This document shows positions 36,581 to 45,488 of a stretch of DNA of 64,000 nt, piece by piece (position 1 is the stretch's first letter; each line of letters starts with the position of its first letter). The notes beneath the pieces were generated by a model. It ran no database searches and was not told where the DNA came from. It was given only the letters and a program-made list of their open reading frames with translations. Source of the DNA: Allopusillimonas soli (GTDB taxonomy: Bacteria; Pseudomonadota; Gammaproteobacteria; Burkholderiales; Burkholderiaceae_B); NCBI RefSeq assembly GCF_004153445.1, contig NZ_SDQC01000001.1:682001-746000 (forward strand). Direction: 5' to 3'. Position numbers and translations under genes: made by a program.

Positions 36581-36599
36581 ATGCGACTCATTTTTATTT
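36581..36599. promoter_or_regulatory. Fur-box-like site upstream of TonB receptor
   Basis: AATGCGACTCATTTTTATT matches the stronger site at 38583-38601 at 15 of 19 positions by direct comparison, and contains the dyad AATG-N5-CATT. It sits 55 bases upstream of the receptor start, where Fur would repress transcription under iron sufficiency. Confidence 0.5.
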
Positions 36600-36606
36600 T
36601 CAATAA

Positions 36607-37443
36607 TTAATAATCACCTGGAGATAATTGCCTCACGAGCTGATTCAGCTTCGTGGTGATCTCTCCACGGAGCCGCGCCTCGGGCACAACATTCTCAGGC
36701 CCACCGCAACTGATCACAAACCGGCCCTCGCCACCCGGCGCATCGAATGGCGATGCCGCTGCATTGATGCCCGCCTGCCAATCGCCGATGCCATAGCAAC
36801 AACCGCAAAGATCGAAATCCGCGCATGCCTGCACCATCATGGAAGGCATTTCCACCGGCAGATCCGGCGAACTCAGCAAGCGCATCCGCTCCTTCTCTCC
36901 CAGGCTCGCCAGGTAAGCGCGACCCATGGTGCTGTTCAACCCCACCCGATAGCCCACTGGCAGACGCAGGTAAAGCGCCGCTGAGCCGTGCACTGCCTCC
37001 ACATAAGTCATTGCCTCGCCGTCGAACGCACCCAGCGCCACCGCCGCGCCGGTGGCGCGCGCCAGATTCTGCATCAAGGGACGAGCCAACTCGCGCACCT
37101 CGAGATTGGCCAAGCATCCAAACCCCAGCGCGAGTACGCCATATCCAGGCGAGTACCGGCCGGTATCAGGGTGATAGCGCAAATAGCCCAAGGTCGTCAG
37201 CGTGTGGACAATGCGGCTGATCGTTGACTTAGGGAGGCCGGTAAGCTCGGCCAGCTCGAGATTGCCCAGCGTAACGACATTCGGACCGAAACAGCGCATC
37301 ACACTCAGGCCGCGCGCGAGCGCCTCGACAAAGTCGGGCGAAGAAGCGTTGCCCACGCTTTCTTTACGCTTACGACGGGCGGGGCGCCTGGACTCGGACG
37401 CATTGCTTGTTTTGCCGTCTTTGCTGGAAATGGAGGATTGCAT
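36607..37443 (-). CDS. IclR-family transcriptional regulator
   Basis: About 278 residues from the ATG at 37443 (296 if 37497 is used). Winged helix: VEALARGLSVMRCF, LTGLPKSTISRIVHTL, LGYLRYHPDTGRY; effector domain: EAVHGSAALYLRLPVG, LNSTMGRAYLASL, CCYGIGDWQAGINAAA. I prefer 37443 because the two upstream ATGs (37476, 37497) fall in or next to an operator-like dyad. It is divergent from a Bug gene 113 bases away, its likely target. The following 80 bases separate it from the TonB receptor on the same strand. Confidence 0.88.
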   Translation of the reverse strand: MQSSISSKDGKTSNASESRRPARRKRKESVGNASSPDFVEALARGLSVMRCFGPNVVTLGNLELAELTGLPKSTISRIVHTLTTLGYLRYHPDTGRYSPGYGVLALGFGCLANLEVRELARPLMQNLARATGAAVALGAFDGEAMTYVEAVHGSAALYLRLPVGYRVGLNSTMGRAYLASLGEKERMRLLSSPDLPVEMPSMMVQACADFDLCGCCYGIGDWQAGINAAASPFDAPGGEGRFVISCGGPENVVPEARLRGEITTKLNQLVRQLSPGDY

Positions 37444-37489
37444 TCGAAAGCCCTTGGTTCTATAGTCACCAGACATTTTATAGGAACTG

Positions 37490-37508
37490 AATTCCATTGT
37501 ACGGAATT
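37490..37508. promoter_or_regulatory. Candidate IclR operator, AATTC-N9-GAATT (copy 2)
   Basis: Here the dyad is longer: GAATTCC and GGAATTC, perfect 7-base arms with a 7-base spacer (37489-37509). It lies in the gap between divergent IclR and Bug genes, 48 bases before the Bug start. It shares the AATTC-CATT-N5-GAATT layout with 33324-33342. Confidence 0.6.
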
Positions 37509-37556
37509 CAATAATTTATCTATCCGATCCGATTTCATTTCAGCGAGGAGACACAT

Positions 37557-38525
37557 ATGATCAAGGCAGGAATCCGACTCATCGCGGCCACTGTGTTGTG
37601 CGGCATGGCCAGCCTGGCTTCAGCCGCAGGCTATCCGGAACGCCCCATCACATTGGTAACGCCATTTCCGGCTGGCGGCGCTACCGATGCCCTGGCTCGC
37701 GTGCTTGCCGACAGTATGGGCAAGACCCTGGGGCAGACGCTGGTGGTCGAGAACCGCGCGGGCGCGGCAACCACCATCGGCGCATCTCACGCCGCCCGCG
37801 CCACGCCCGACGGCTACACCATCCTGCTTGCAACCAACTCCACGCTGGTCACAAATCGCTTTCTGTTCAAGAAACTGCCCTATGACCCGGACGGCTTCAC
37901 ACCCATCGGCATGATAGGCATTGGTCCCATGGTGCTTCTGACTGCGAAAAAGCATCACTACAAGACGCTGGCCGATGTGGTCAAGGCAGCGAAAGACGCT
38001 CCCGAACCCCTCAGCATCGCTTCGTTCGGTTCGGGCACGTCGTCCCACCTGGCTGCGGAATACTTGCAGGATCTTGCCGGCATCAAGTTATTGCACGTGC
38101 CATTCAAGGGATCCACAGGCGCCTTGCCCCAACTCATCAACGGCGACGTAGACCTCTTTTTCGACATGGTCAGCACCGGCATGCCGCAAGTGGACAACGG
38201 CAAGGTGGATGTTGTCGGCATCACCAGCCAGAAGCGCCTGTCCACACGCCCAGATATTCCTACCATCGGCGAACAGGGCTACCCCGAATTCAACCTGACC
38301 GCCTGGTTCACGCTGGTTGCCCCTCCCAACACGCCTGCGGATATCACGACAACGCTGAACAAGGCCCTGAAAGCCGCGCTGGAAGACAAGGCGGTTCGCC
38401 AACGTATCCTGGAGATGGGCATTGAGCCTGCGGATGGCTCCCCCGAAGCCTTGATAAAACAAATCAACACGGAAAAGCCGATTATCGAAGCGCTGGTCAA
38501 GCGCGCCGACATCGTGGTGCAGTAG
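37557..38525 (+). CDS. Bug/TctC-family periplasmic binding protein
   Basis: A 322-residue secreted receptor with a signal peptide (ASA-AG, residue 23) and Bug motifs YPERPITLVTPFPAGG in part (PFPAGGATDALARV), LVVENRAGAATTIG, PDGYTILLATNS, HVPFKGSTGALPQL and DIPTIGEQGYPEF. GCGAGGAG lies eight bases before the ATG. It is transcribed alone, divergent from an IclR gene, which points to a simple substrate-induced uptake or sensing unit. The ligand is unknown. Confidence 0.92.
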   Translation: MIKAGIRLIAATVLCGMASLASAAGYPERPITLVTPFPAGGATDALARVLADSMGKTLGQTLVVENRAGAATTIGASHAARATPDGYTILLATNSTLVTNRFLFKKLPYDPDGFTPIGMIGIGPMVLLTAKKHHYKTLADVVKAAKDAPEPLSIASFGSGTSSHLAAEYLQDLAGIKLLHVPFKGSTGALPQLINGDVDLFFDMVSTGMPQVDNGKVDVVGITSQKRLSTRPDIPTIGEQGYPEFNLTAWFTLVAPPNTPADITTTLNKALKAALEDKAVRQRILEMGIEPADGSPEALIKQINTEKPIIEALVKRADIVVQ

Positions 38526-38582
38526 GCATCTCGGGGTAAGCACGGATATGGGCGATTGGGCAAATACCGCCATTCAAACTAC

Positions 38583-38601
38583 AATGCGATTCATTCGCAT
38601 T
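38583..38601. promoter_or_regulatory. Fur box upstream of the FecI-like sigma gene
   Basis: AATGCGA-TTCAT-TCGCATT is a perfect dyad with 7-base arms and agrees with the Fur-box form common in betaproteobacteria. It lies 35 bases upstream of the sigma-factor start, so iron-replete Fur should block the whole signalling cassette. Confidence 0.75.
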
Positions 38602-38635
38602 TTCGATCACCCATACGCCAGCGGCCGGCTTACTC

Positions 38636-39148
38636 ATGATGTCCACGGCTCAACCTCCGTTGCAGGAAGCAGAAGCCTTCTACAGCAACCACCACGGATG
38701 GCTGCACGGATGGTTGCGCAAGAAACTGGGCAACGCGTTCGATGCAGCCGATCTGGCGCACGATACCTATGTGCGCATCCTGGCTTCCGGCCATACCCCC
38801 GAGCCTAGTCAATCCAGGCGCTATCTGGCGCAGGTGGCCAACGGCCTGTTGATCGACCTTTACCGCCGCCGGCGCCTGGAATCCGCCTATCTGCATGCGC
38901 TCAGCCTTCTGCCGGAACCAGAGGTTCCGTCCGAGGAGACCCGCGCCCTCGCCTTTGAGGCCCTGGTTGAAATCGATGCCATTCTCCATCGGCTGCCGGA
39001 AAAGGCGCGGCGCGCCCTTCTCCTGTGCAAGCTGGACGGGTTGAGCTACCGGGAAATCGCCGTGCAATTGAACGTATCCGTATCGTCGGTGGAAAAATAT
39101 ATCGCCCGCGCACTACAGGCCTGTTACCTGGCGCTTCAGAATGGCTGA
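38636..39148 (+). CDS. FecI-like extracytoplasmic-function sigma factor
   Basis: A 170-residue ECF sigma factor. Region 2 is at about residues 15-85 (FDAADLAHDTYVRIL, SRRYLAQVANGLLIDLYRRR) and region 4 at about 110-165 (RLPEKARRALLLCKLDGLSYREIAVQLNVSVSSVEKYI, given here in part: LSYREIAVQLN, SSVEKYIARAL). It belongs to the iron-starvation group that is activated by FecR when a loaded TonB receptor signals. The first ATG (38636) or the second (38639) starts the protein. It overlaps the anti-sigma gene by 8 bases. Confidence 0.93.
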   Translation: MMSTAQPPLQEAEAFYSNHHGWLHGWLRKKLGNAFDAADLAHDTYVRILASGHTPEPSQSRRYLAQVANGLLIDLYRRRRLESAYLHALSLLPEPEVPSEETRALAFEALVEIDAILHRLPEKARRALLLCKLDGLSYREIAVQLNVSVSSVEKYIARALQACYLALQNG

Positions 39149-40160
39149 TCCACGTAACACGGCACCTGCGCCGGCGACGGGCGCAGCGCATGCCGGCACC
39201 GACGAAGCCATCGTGCAGCGGGCCGCACAATGGATGGCGCGCCTGTGGGCGGACGACGCCAGCGACGCCGACCGTGCAGCCTGTGCGCAGTGGCGCGCCG
39301 CGCACCCGGATCACGAGCGCGCCTGGCACCGCTTGTTGGCCTTCGATGCCAAGCTCCAGGAAGTGCCGCGGCATGCCGCGCCCGCATTGCTACAATCGCC
39401 CGCCGCAACACACGGCGCTTCCAGGCGCCGCATCCTGCAGACACTGGCCCTGTGCACTGTCGGCGTGGGTACTGTACATCTGGTTCGGAACAGCGACACA
39501 TGGCGATGGTTCTCGTCAGACTACAACACACACACAGGGCAAATTCGCGAAATCGCACTTGACGACGGCACGCGCGTGCTGCTCGACACGGCCAGTGCAT
39601 TTGATGTGCACTTTGGCGCACGCCGCAGGGAATTGACACTGCGTTCGGGCGGGATACTTGTGACGACCGGCCGCGACAGCATGGCGCCGGCCCGTCCCTT
39701 CAGCGTGCGCAGCCGGGAAGGCAGCGTCCTTGCCCTCGGCACGCGCTTCAGTCTGCGTCAGGAGGACGCTGTGTCCCATGTCGCCGTATTCGACGGCGCT
39801 GTCGAAATCAAGCCAGTACACACACAAGACGCGCCATTGCGGCTGGAAGCCGGCCGCAGCGCGCGGTTTTCCGACAGCCACATTCAAGCATCCATGCCGG
39901 TGCGGGAAAGTGACGCGGCATGGTCACAAGGTCTGCTCGTCGCGAATAACATGCGCGTACAGGACTTTCTGCGCGAACTGGAACGCTATCGCACCGGCCT
40001 CATTCACTGCGATCCCGATGTCGCCGACATGCGTGTATCCGGCGTATTTCCTGTCACGGATACCGACCGCGCATTGAACAATCTGAAACTTGCCTTGCCG
40101 GTGGAAGTGATCTATCGGACGCGCTACTGGGTAGCCGTGCAGCCTGTGAAGACTAGCTGA
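39141..40160 (+). CDS. FecR-like anti-sigma regulator
   Basis: A 339-residue inner-membrane signal transducer. The N-terminal cytoplasmic part has the DUF4880-like block (AAQWMARLWADDAS, WRAAHPDHERAWHRL), followed by a single membrane segment near residue 97-113 (LALCTVGVGTVHLV) and a periplasmic FecR domain (GQIREIALDDGTRVLLDTASAF in pieces: REIALDDGT, LDTASAFDV; GGILVTTGRD; LALGTRFSLRQ; AVEIKP). It carries the signal from the STN domain of the receptor at 40284 to the sigma factor. It overlaps the sigma gene. Confidence 0.93.
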   Translation: MADPRNTAPAPATGAAHAGTDEAIVQRAAQWMARLWADDASDADRAACAQWRAAHPDHERAWHRLLAFDAKLQEVPRHAAPALLQSPAATHGASRRRILQTLALCTVGVGTVHLVRNSDTWRWFSSDYNTHTGQIREIALDDGTRVLLDTASAFDVHFGARRRELTLRSGGILVTTGRDSMAPARPFSVRSREGSVLALGTRFSLRQEDAVSHVAVFDGAVEIKPVHTQDAPLRLEAGRSARFSDSHIQASMPVRESDAAWSQGLLVANNMRVQDFLRELERYRTGLIHCDPDVADMRVSGVFPVTDTDRALNNLKLALPVEVIYRTRYWVAVQPVKTS

Positions 40161-40213
40161 GGCCCCGAGCGGCGGCACCCATGCTGTTACAAAACAGTTT
40201 GCGTGCGCATTGA

Positions 40214-40245
40214 GGAAATTGACGCTTCATCCGGAATACATAGGA
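40214..40245 (+). promoter_or_regulatory. Possible FecI-type promoter for the receptor gene
   Basis: GGAAAT at 40214-40219, the -35 element known for the E. coli fecA promoter, is followed at about the right distance by TACATA-like sequence, in the 123-base gap before the receptor start. The -10 element does not match clearly, so this is a weak prediction. Confidence 0.3.
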
Positions 40246-40283
40246 AGACAACAACATTTCCGGATCGAACAAGGATTACCCTC

Positions 40284-42776
40284 ATGGCCCTGCACTCAAC
40301 GCGCACGCGCTCCCGTCACGCCCGTTTGCGCCTCGCCGCCATCGGCGCTGCCTCGCTAGCGGCTCGACTTTCACTGCATACGACGCTTATCGCTTGCGCC
40401 GCCGTGCTCGCCTCGCCCGTCCATGCCCAACAGGCATCTCAAGCGCAACAGACATACGACATTGAAGCCGGGCCATTGGCCTCGGTACTCAATCAGTTTG
40501 CGCAGGCGGCGGGCGCTGATCTTTCCGCCGCAGCCGAGCTGACGCATGGCAAGCAGAGCCCGGGCCTGCATGGCCAATACTCCGTGCAGGGCGGGTTCAT
40601 GCAGATCGTCCAAGGCCATGGGCTGCGCGTCGTGCGCGCGCCCAATGGCACTTATTCACTGCGTCCGGCACCCGCTGTGCAAACGCAAAGCGGCAACGTG
40701 TCGGCGCTTGCACCCGTTCTCGTAAGAGGCCACGTGGAGAATCCGTATGGTCCCGTACGTGGACTGAGCGCTCAGCGAACCGCAACCGCCACCAAAACAG
40801 ACACGCCGATTCTAGAGACGCCGCAGACCATTAATATCGTCACCCGCACCCAAGTGGAAATGCAGGGCGCGCAGTCGGTGGACCAGGCACTGCATTACAC
40901 GCCAGGCGTGCTGTCTGCGTTCGGCGGCACAGACAGCCGCTACGATGTGGTCAAGGCGCGCGGGGGCCTGTTTGTGCGCCAGTATCTGGACGGCATTGTG
41001 CTGCCTTTCAGTGCCTACAGTGTTTCGGTGCCACAGTTCGATCCCTATATGCTTGAACGCATCGAAGTGCTGCAAGGCCCGTCTTCAGGCTTGTTCGGCC
41101 AGACGACGCCTGGCGGCGTGCTGAATATGGTCAGCCGCCGCCCCCAAACTGAAGCGGGACATGAAGTGTGGATACAGGGCGGGAACAAGGATGCCGGCAA
41201 GCTGGCCTTTGACTCGACTGGCCCGCTCGATGCGGACAAGCAGTTTCTATACCGGATAACAGGGCTTGTAAACCGGAGCGACGGCCTTGCCGATTACTCA
41301 GAAGAAAAGCGGACGCTGATCGCACCCAGCTTCACCTGGCAGCCTTCCGCCGATACGTCACTGACCTTGCTCACACACTACCAGCATGACAAGGACATTC
41401 CGCAATACCAGGGCTTGCCCGCAGACGGCACGCTGCGCTACAACCCCAATGGCTCGCTGCCTCGGTCACGATTTTCAGGAGAGCCCTCGTACGAAGGAAT
41501 GGACAGGGACCAGTATGCGGTGGGCTATGCATTCGAACACCGTTTCAACGACACCTGGGCTGTGCGCCAGAACATGCGCTACACGCGCGTGGACGTGGAC
41601 GCGCGCGGCACGCCGGGCTACATGCTCGCCGCCGACAAGCGCACATTGAGCCGCGTAGCCACGCGCGGACAAGGAGAAGGCAGCATACTGGGCATAGATA
41701 CCCAGGCGGAAGCCAAATTCGATACAGGCATTCTGGACCACACGCTGCTCGCGGGCGTCGATTTTGTTAAGCAACGTGACGACTATCGCTTCGCATCCAA
41801 TCTGGCACCATCAATAGATCTGTACGACCCGGTTTACGATGTAGCCATCCCCGATCTGATTCCTCGCCTGAGCACACTGCAGACCATGCGCCAAACGGGA
41901 CTGTATCTTCAGGACCAGATACGCACCGGCGGCTGGGTGTTCACCGCCGGTGGTCGCTATGACCGCGCGGACGCCGACACCGACGACCGCATGAACCGGA
42001 CCAGTGCCGGGCGGCGGGATGAAGCCTTCACGGGCAGGCTGGGCGTCAACTATGTATTCGAATCGGGAATTGCGCCCTATGCCAGCTACGCCACTTCTTT
42101 CGAACCCGTCGGTGGCACAGACTATTCAGGCAAACCGTTTGAACCCATGGAGGGTGAGCAGTACGAAGTTGGCGTGAAATACCAGCCTTCCGGATCAGAC
42201 ATGCTGTTCACGCTGTCCGCCTACCAACTGACCCAGAAAAACATGCTGACACCCGACGATGTGGCAGGCCATGCCGGTTTCAGTACCCAGACCGGGGAAG
42301 TGCGCTCGCGCGGCATCAATGTCGAGGCCAGGGCGCAGTTGTGGGAAGGCACTGATGTCATTGCCGCTTATGCCTACACGCGCTCCAAAATCACAAAGGC
42401 AAACCCCAATGCCGCGGGCGTGTCTCTGGAAGGACGCCCCCTGCCGCGCGTTCCCAAGCACATGGCGTCGTTGTGGCTCAACCACGAATTCAGCGAAGGC
42501 CTGGCCAACGGCGTCTCGGTGGGCGTGGGCGTCAGGTATATCGGCGCCAACTACGCGGACCAGGCCGCCACCATCCAGTTGCCCAGCAATACGCTGTGGG
42601 ATGCAGGCATCCACTATGACATGGGGAAGGCCAACCCCCAGCTCGAAGGCTATAAACTGTCGCTGACCGGTTCGAACCTGACCGACCGCAAGTACGTCAG
42701 CTATTGCCTGAACGAGCTCCAATGCTTCTATGGCCAGGGTCGGATCGTACTGCTCAGCCTGCGCAAACAGTGGTAG
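40284..42776 (+). CDS. TonB-dependent siderophore receptor with STN signalling domain
   Basis: An 830-residue outer-membrane transducer. After a signal peptide ending VHA-QQ (about residue 49) comes an STN domain (residues about 58-130: YDIEAGPLASVLNQFAQAAG, LHGQYSVQGGF), then a plug (TPILETPQTINIVTRTQVE, RIEVLQGPSSGLFGQTTPGGVLNM in part) and a barrel ending SLRKQW. The STN domain contacts FecR and reports the bound siderophore, so with the two upstream genes this is a complete cell-surface signalling system. The ATG at 40284 has AAGGA upstream; the upstream in-frame GTG is less likely. Confidence 0.92.
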   Translation: MALHSTRTRSRHARLRLAAIGAASLAARLSLHTTLIACAAVLASPVHAQQASQAQQTYDIEAGPLASVLNQFAQAAGADLSAAAELTHGKQSPGLHGQYSVQGGFMQIVQGHGLRVVRAPNGTYSLRPAPAVQTQSGNVSALAPVLVRGHVENPYGPVRGLSAQRTATATKTDTPILETPQTINIVTRTQVEMQGAQSVDQALHYTPGVLSAFGGTDSRYDVVKARGGLFVRQYLDGIVLPFSAYSVSVPQFDPYMLERIEVLQGPSSGLFGQTTPGGVLNMVSRRPQTEAGHEVWIQGGNKDAGKLAFDSTGPLDADKQFLYRITGLVNRSDGLADYSEEKRTLIAPSFTWQPSADTSLTLLTHYQHDKDIPQYQGLPADGTLRYNPNGSLPRSRFSGEPSYEGMDRDQYAVGYAFEHRFNDTWAVRQNMRYTRVDVDARGTPGYMLAADKRTLSRVATRGQGEGSILGIDTQAEAKFDTGILDHTLLAGVDFVKQRDDYRFASNLAPSIDLYDPVYDVAIPDLIPRLSTLQTMRQTGLYLQDQIRTGGWVFTAGGRYDRADADTDDRMNRTSAGRRDEAFTGRLGVNYVFESGIAPYASYATSFEPVGGTDYSGKPFEPMEGEQYEVGVKYQPSGSDMLFTLSAYQLTQKNMLTPDDVAGHAGFSTQTGEVRSRGINVEARAQLWEGTDVIAAYAYTRSKITKANPNAAGVSLEGRPLPRVPKHMASLWLNHEFSEGLANGVSVGVGVRYIGANYADQAATIQLPSNTLWDAGIHYDMGKANPQLEGYKLSLTGSNLTDRKYVSYCLNELQCFYGQGRIVLLSLRKQW

Positions 42777-42796
42777 GCAGCAAGGAGCCGGCCAGC

Positions 42797-43936
42797 ATGA
42801 ATCCGAAGAGTTCCACCATACGGGTATGGCGTGCCGTCCATACCTGGAGCAGCGTGGCCGCGACGATGTTTCTGTTATTGCTTTGCATCACGGGCTTGCC
42901 GCTCATCTTCCATGAGGAGATCGAGCACTGGCAGGAGCCTGACATGCATGCCGAAGGGAAAGCAGATCCCACACTCGCCATTGACGCAATGGTGACGCAG
43001 GCGCTGGCGCCATTGCGCGACGGTCGGGTGCGTTTCGTGATTTTCGATCGCGACCACCCTCTGGTCACAGTAGGCATCGCCGCTGGCGGCGCAGAGGATG
43101 GCGAGGTCTTGCAGACTCATATTTTCGATACCCGAACCGGACATGCTGTAGAGCCCCATGCTGAAGACGCGGGCTTCATGGATGTGATGCTGCGCCTGCA
43201 CACCGATATGTACGCGGGGCAGCCGGGCCTGTATTTCCTCGGCGCCATGGGTGCGCTGCTGGCGATATCCATCGTCTCGGGCGTGCTGCTGTATGGACCC
43301 TTCATGCGCAAGCATGCGTTCGGGTCTGTGCGCACCAAACGGGCGCGCAGGCTGTACTGGCTGGATATTCATAATCTGCTTGGCATCGTCACCGTGACCT
43401 GGGCAATGGTAGTGGGGCTCACGGGCGCCATCAACACGCTGGAAAAGCCCGTCGGCGCTTTCTGGCGTGCAAACAGCCTGACACCCGCCCTGCAAGAACA
43501 TGCCAACCCAACACCGCCGCATGCGCTTGCACGGATTCAAGATGTCATTACCTCCGCTGAACACGCTGCGCCAGACATGGAGGTAATCAGTCTTTTATTC
43601 CCTGGTCAGGCGTTGGCCGGCCCCGGAAACTTCCTGGCCGTGATGTCCGGGACCGAGGCACTGACAGCGCGGCTGTTCAAGACCGCGCTGCTGGATGGAG
43701 AAACAGGACGTCTGCTTGAACTCATTGAGATGCCTTGGTACGTACAGGCGCTGTATCTGTCGCAGCCGCTACATTTTGGAGACTATGGCGGCTTGCCACT
43801 CAAGATAATCTGGGCACTGCTGGATCTGGCGACCATCGTTGTGTTGTGCAGCGGCCTGTATCTATGGTGCACGCGGCGCAGACATAAAGCCGGCATGCCG
43901 CCGCGACATGCCGCTGAACGGCATTCAGCGGCCTAG
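42797..43936 (+). CDS. PepSY-associated membrane protein, putative ferrisiderophore reductase
   Basis: A 379-residue integral membrane protein of the PepSY_TM family. It starts RVWRAVHTWSSVAATMFLLLL in part (HTWSSV), has a periplasmic portion with a second conserved block (RLHTDMYAGQPG), then YWLDIHNLLGIVT and a final membrane helix before CTRRRHK. Histidines in the membrane helices (HTW, LHTD, DIHN) are candidate haem or metal ligands. Proteins of this family next to siderophore receptors, such as FpvG-type reductases, reduce Fe(III)-siderophore in the periplasm. AAGGAG precedes the ATG; it follows the receptor by 20 bases. Confidence 0.85.
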   Translation: MNPKSSTIRVWRAVHTWSSVAATMFLLLLCITGLPLIFHEEIEHWQEPDMHAEGKADPTLAIDAMVTQALAPLRDGRVRFVIFDRDHPLVTVGIAAGGAEDGEVLQTHIFDTRTGHAVEPHAEDAGFMDVMLRLHTDMYAGQPGLYFLGAMGALLAISIVSGVLLYGPFMRKHAFGSVRTKRARRLYWLDIHNLLGIVTVTWAMVVGLTGAINTLEKPVGAFWRANSLTPALQEHANPTPPHALARIQDVITSAEHAAPDMEVISLLFPGQALAGPGNFLAVMSGTEALTARLFKTALLDGETGRLLELIEMPWYVQALYLSQPLHFGDYGGLPLKIIWALLDLATIVVLCSGLYLWCTRRRHKAGMPPRHAAERHSAA

Positions 43937-44259
43937 TCGTCAGGCCGCATGCATTTTCCGAGCAGGATGCCAAACAGCGCGGCGATACCCACGGACTTCC
44001 AGGGATTGTCCCTGATGCATTGCTCGCCCTGCTTGGCCGCTGCGCACAACTGCGACTGCAGCCCGCTGCCATAATCCTCCAGCTGCATACGGGCCAGATG
44101 CAATTGCAGCTTCATGCGGTCTCTCGCGGCCTCTATTTCTGCACCGCTGTAGCTGGCTGTCATTTCAAGCAGATCCTGTGCGCTGACTATGAGGGCGTCC
44201 AGGCTTGCCCGCACATCGCCGCGATCCACTTGTGTGCTTGATGCTGATTTTTCATTCAT
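43933..44259 (-). CDS. DUF883 family membrane-anchored protein (ElaB/YqjD-like)
   Basis: A 108-residue protein: a long amphipathic helical region (ALIVSAQDLLEMTASYSGAE in part, EAARDRMKLQLHLAR) and a C-terminal single membrane segment after the typical NPWKSVGIAALFGILLG. E. coli relatives (ElaB, YqjD) attach stationary-phase ribosomes to the inner membrane; the same role here is only inferred. AAGGAGCGCTC precedes the ATG at 44259. Its stop overlaps the convergent PepSY gene stop. Confidence 0.85.
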   Translation of the reverse strand: MNEKSASSTQVDRGDVRASLDALIVSAQDLLEMTASYSGAEIEAARDRMKLQLHLARMQLEDYGSGLQSQLCAAAKQGEQCIRDNPWKSVGIAALFGILLGKCMRPDD

Positions 44260-44427
44260 GAGCGCTCCTTGCCGACTAGGTGAGGAGGAGATTTTCCGAG
44301 AACGCAAGCCCCCCCTTTTTCAGGTGCTTTCAATACAGCGAAAGCCGGAAAAAATCCTCTTCAGTAAATGATAGTCTTTCCGCACGCCCAAGTATTACAA
44401 CATGCTTCCTGGATTTACAGGAATGCC

Positions 44428-45399
44428 TCAATCGACCTTGCCGATATCCCTCACCGCCTGGCGTAGAACAGCGTCATCCGCATCCCAGTAGGTCTGAAAC
44501 TCGGGCGCATCCATGTATTCGATAGGACTACCTGCCGCCAGCACCTGAGCCTTGACCTTCTCGTCGGTCGCGATGCGATGGGCGCTTGCGCGCAATGTCT
44601 CAACAACCTCCTGGGGAACAGTGGCAGGCACGAATATGCCTGACCATTGCACGAACTTGACATCGTAGCCTTGCGACTGCAGGCTCGGCACGTCAGGCAG
44701 CGTGACCAGGTGCTTGTCTCCCCAGTGCGCCAACGCCCGCACCTTGCCCGCCTTGATGTGCTGCAGAATACTGGAGGGGCCGGTGGATATGGCATCCACC
44801 TGGCCACCCAACAACGCCGCCACGGCAGGCCCTGCGCCCGTGTACGGCACATGCGTCATCTTGACATCCGCGGCTTTCTCGAGCATAGCCATGGGGACAT
44901 GCATGGAGCCATACATGCCCGAACTGCCGTAGTTGATTTTCCCCGGAGACTGCCGCGCCGCCTCGACAAAGTCTTTGGCGGTCTTCCATGGAGCGTCGGC
45001 ACGCACCACCAATACGGTAGGATCAGCGGTTATGCGCGCAATGGCCTTGAAATCCTTGGTGTCATAAGCAGGTTGGCGGCCCAGTATGATATCCGCTTCC
45101 GGGAGAATCGAGATCGACGAGAGCATTAGCATAATGGTGTAGCCATCGGGTTTTGCCTTCGCGGCAGCACTGGCTCCTATCGCACCGCCAGCGCCAGCCT
45201 TGTTCTCCACCACCACCGACTGACCCAAGTCACGTCCCAGCGCTTCAGCAACAGGCCGCGCCACCGTATCGGTGACGCCACCGGGCGGAAATGGCACGAT
45301 CATGGTGATGGGGCGGTCCGGATACTTGCCCAGGGCGACGCTTGACGCGAGCATGGCCGCCCCCACGAATACCAGCTTCAGGAAATGCTTGCCGTTCAT
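44428..45399 (-). CDS. Bug/TctC-family periplasmic binding protein
   Basis: A 323-residue receptor with a signal peptide (hydrophobic VFVGAAMLASSVALG, cleavage near residue 24) and Bug motifs YPDRPITMIVPFPPGG in part (PFPPGGVTDTVARP), VVVENKAGAGGAIG, PDGYTIMLML, HVPYTGAGPAVAAL and DVPSLQSQGYDV. AGGAG lies upstream of the ATG at 45399. It follows the FAH-family gene by 89 bases on the same strand and is probably in its operon under the GntR regulator at 46594. Confidence 0.92.
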   Translation of the reverse strand: MNGKHFLKLVFVGAAMLASSVALGKYPDRPITMIVPFPPGGVTDTVARPVAEALGRDLGQSVVVENKAGAGGAIGASAAAKAKPDGYTIMLMLSSISILPEADIILGRQPAYDTKDFKAIARITADPTVLVVRADAPWKTAKDFVEAARQSPGKINYGSSGMYGSMHVPMAMLEKAADVKMTHVPYTGAGPAVAALLGGQVDAISTGPSSILQHIKAGKVRALAHWGDKHLVTLPDVPSLQSQGYDVKFVQWSGIFVPATVPQEVVETLRASAHRIATDEKVKAQVLAAGSPIEYMDAPEFQTYWDADDAVLRQAVRDIGKVD

Positions 45400-45488
45400 G
45401 TTTGTCTCCTGTTTTTCGGCCATTCATTGTGTCTGGCCATCATGTCTAAACAACGGCCCGGCACGCAGCAAGGCATGCCGGTTGCTCA

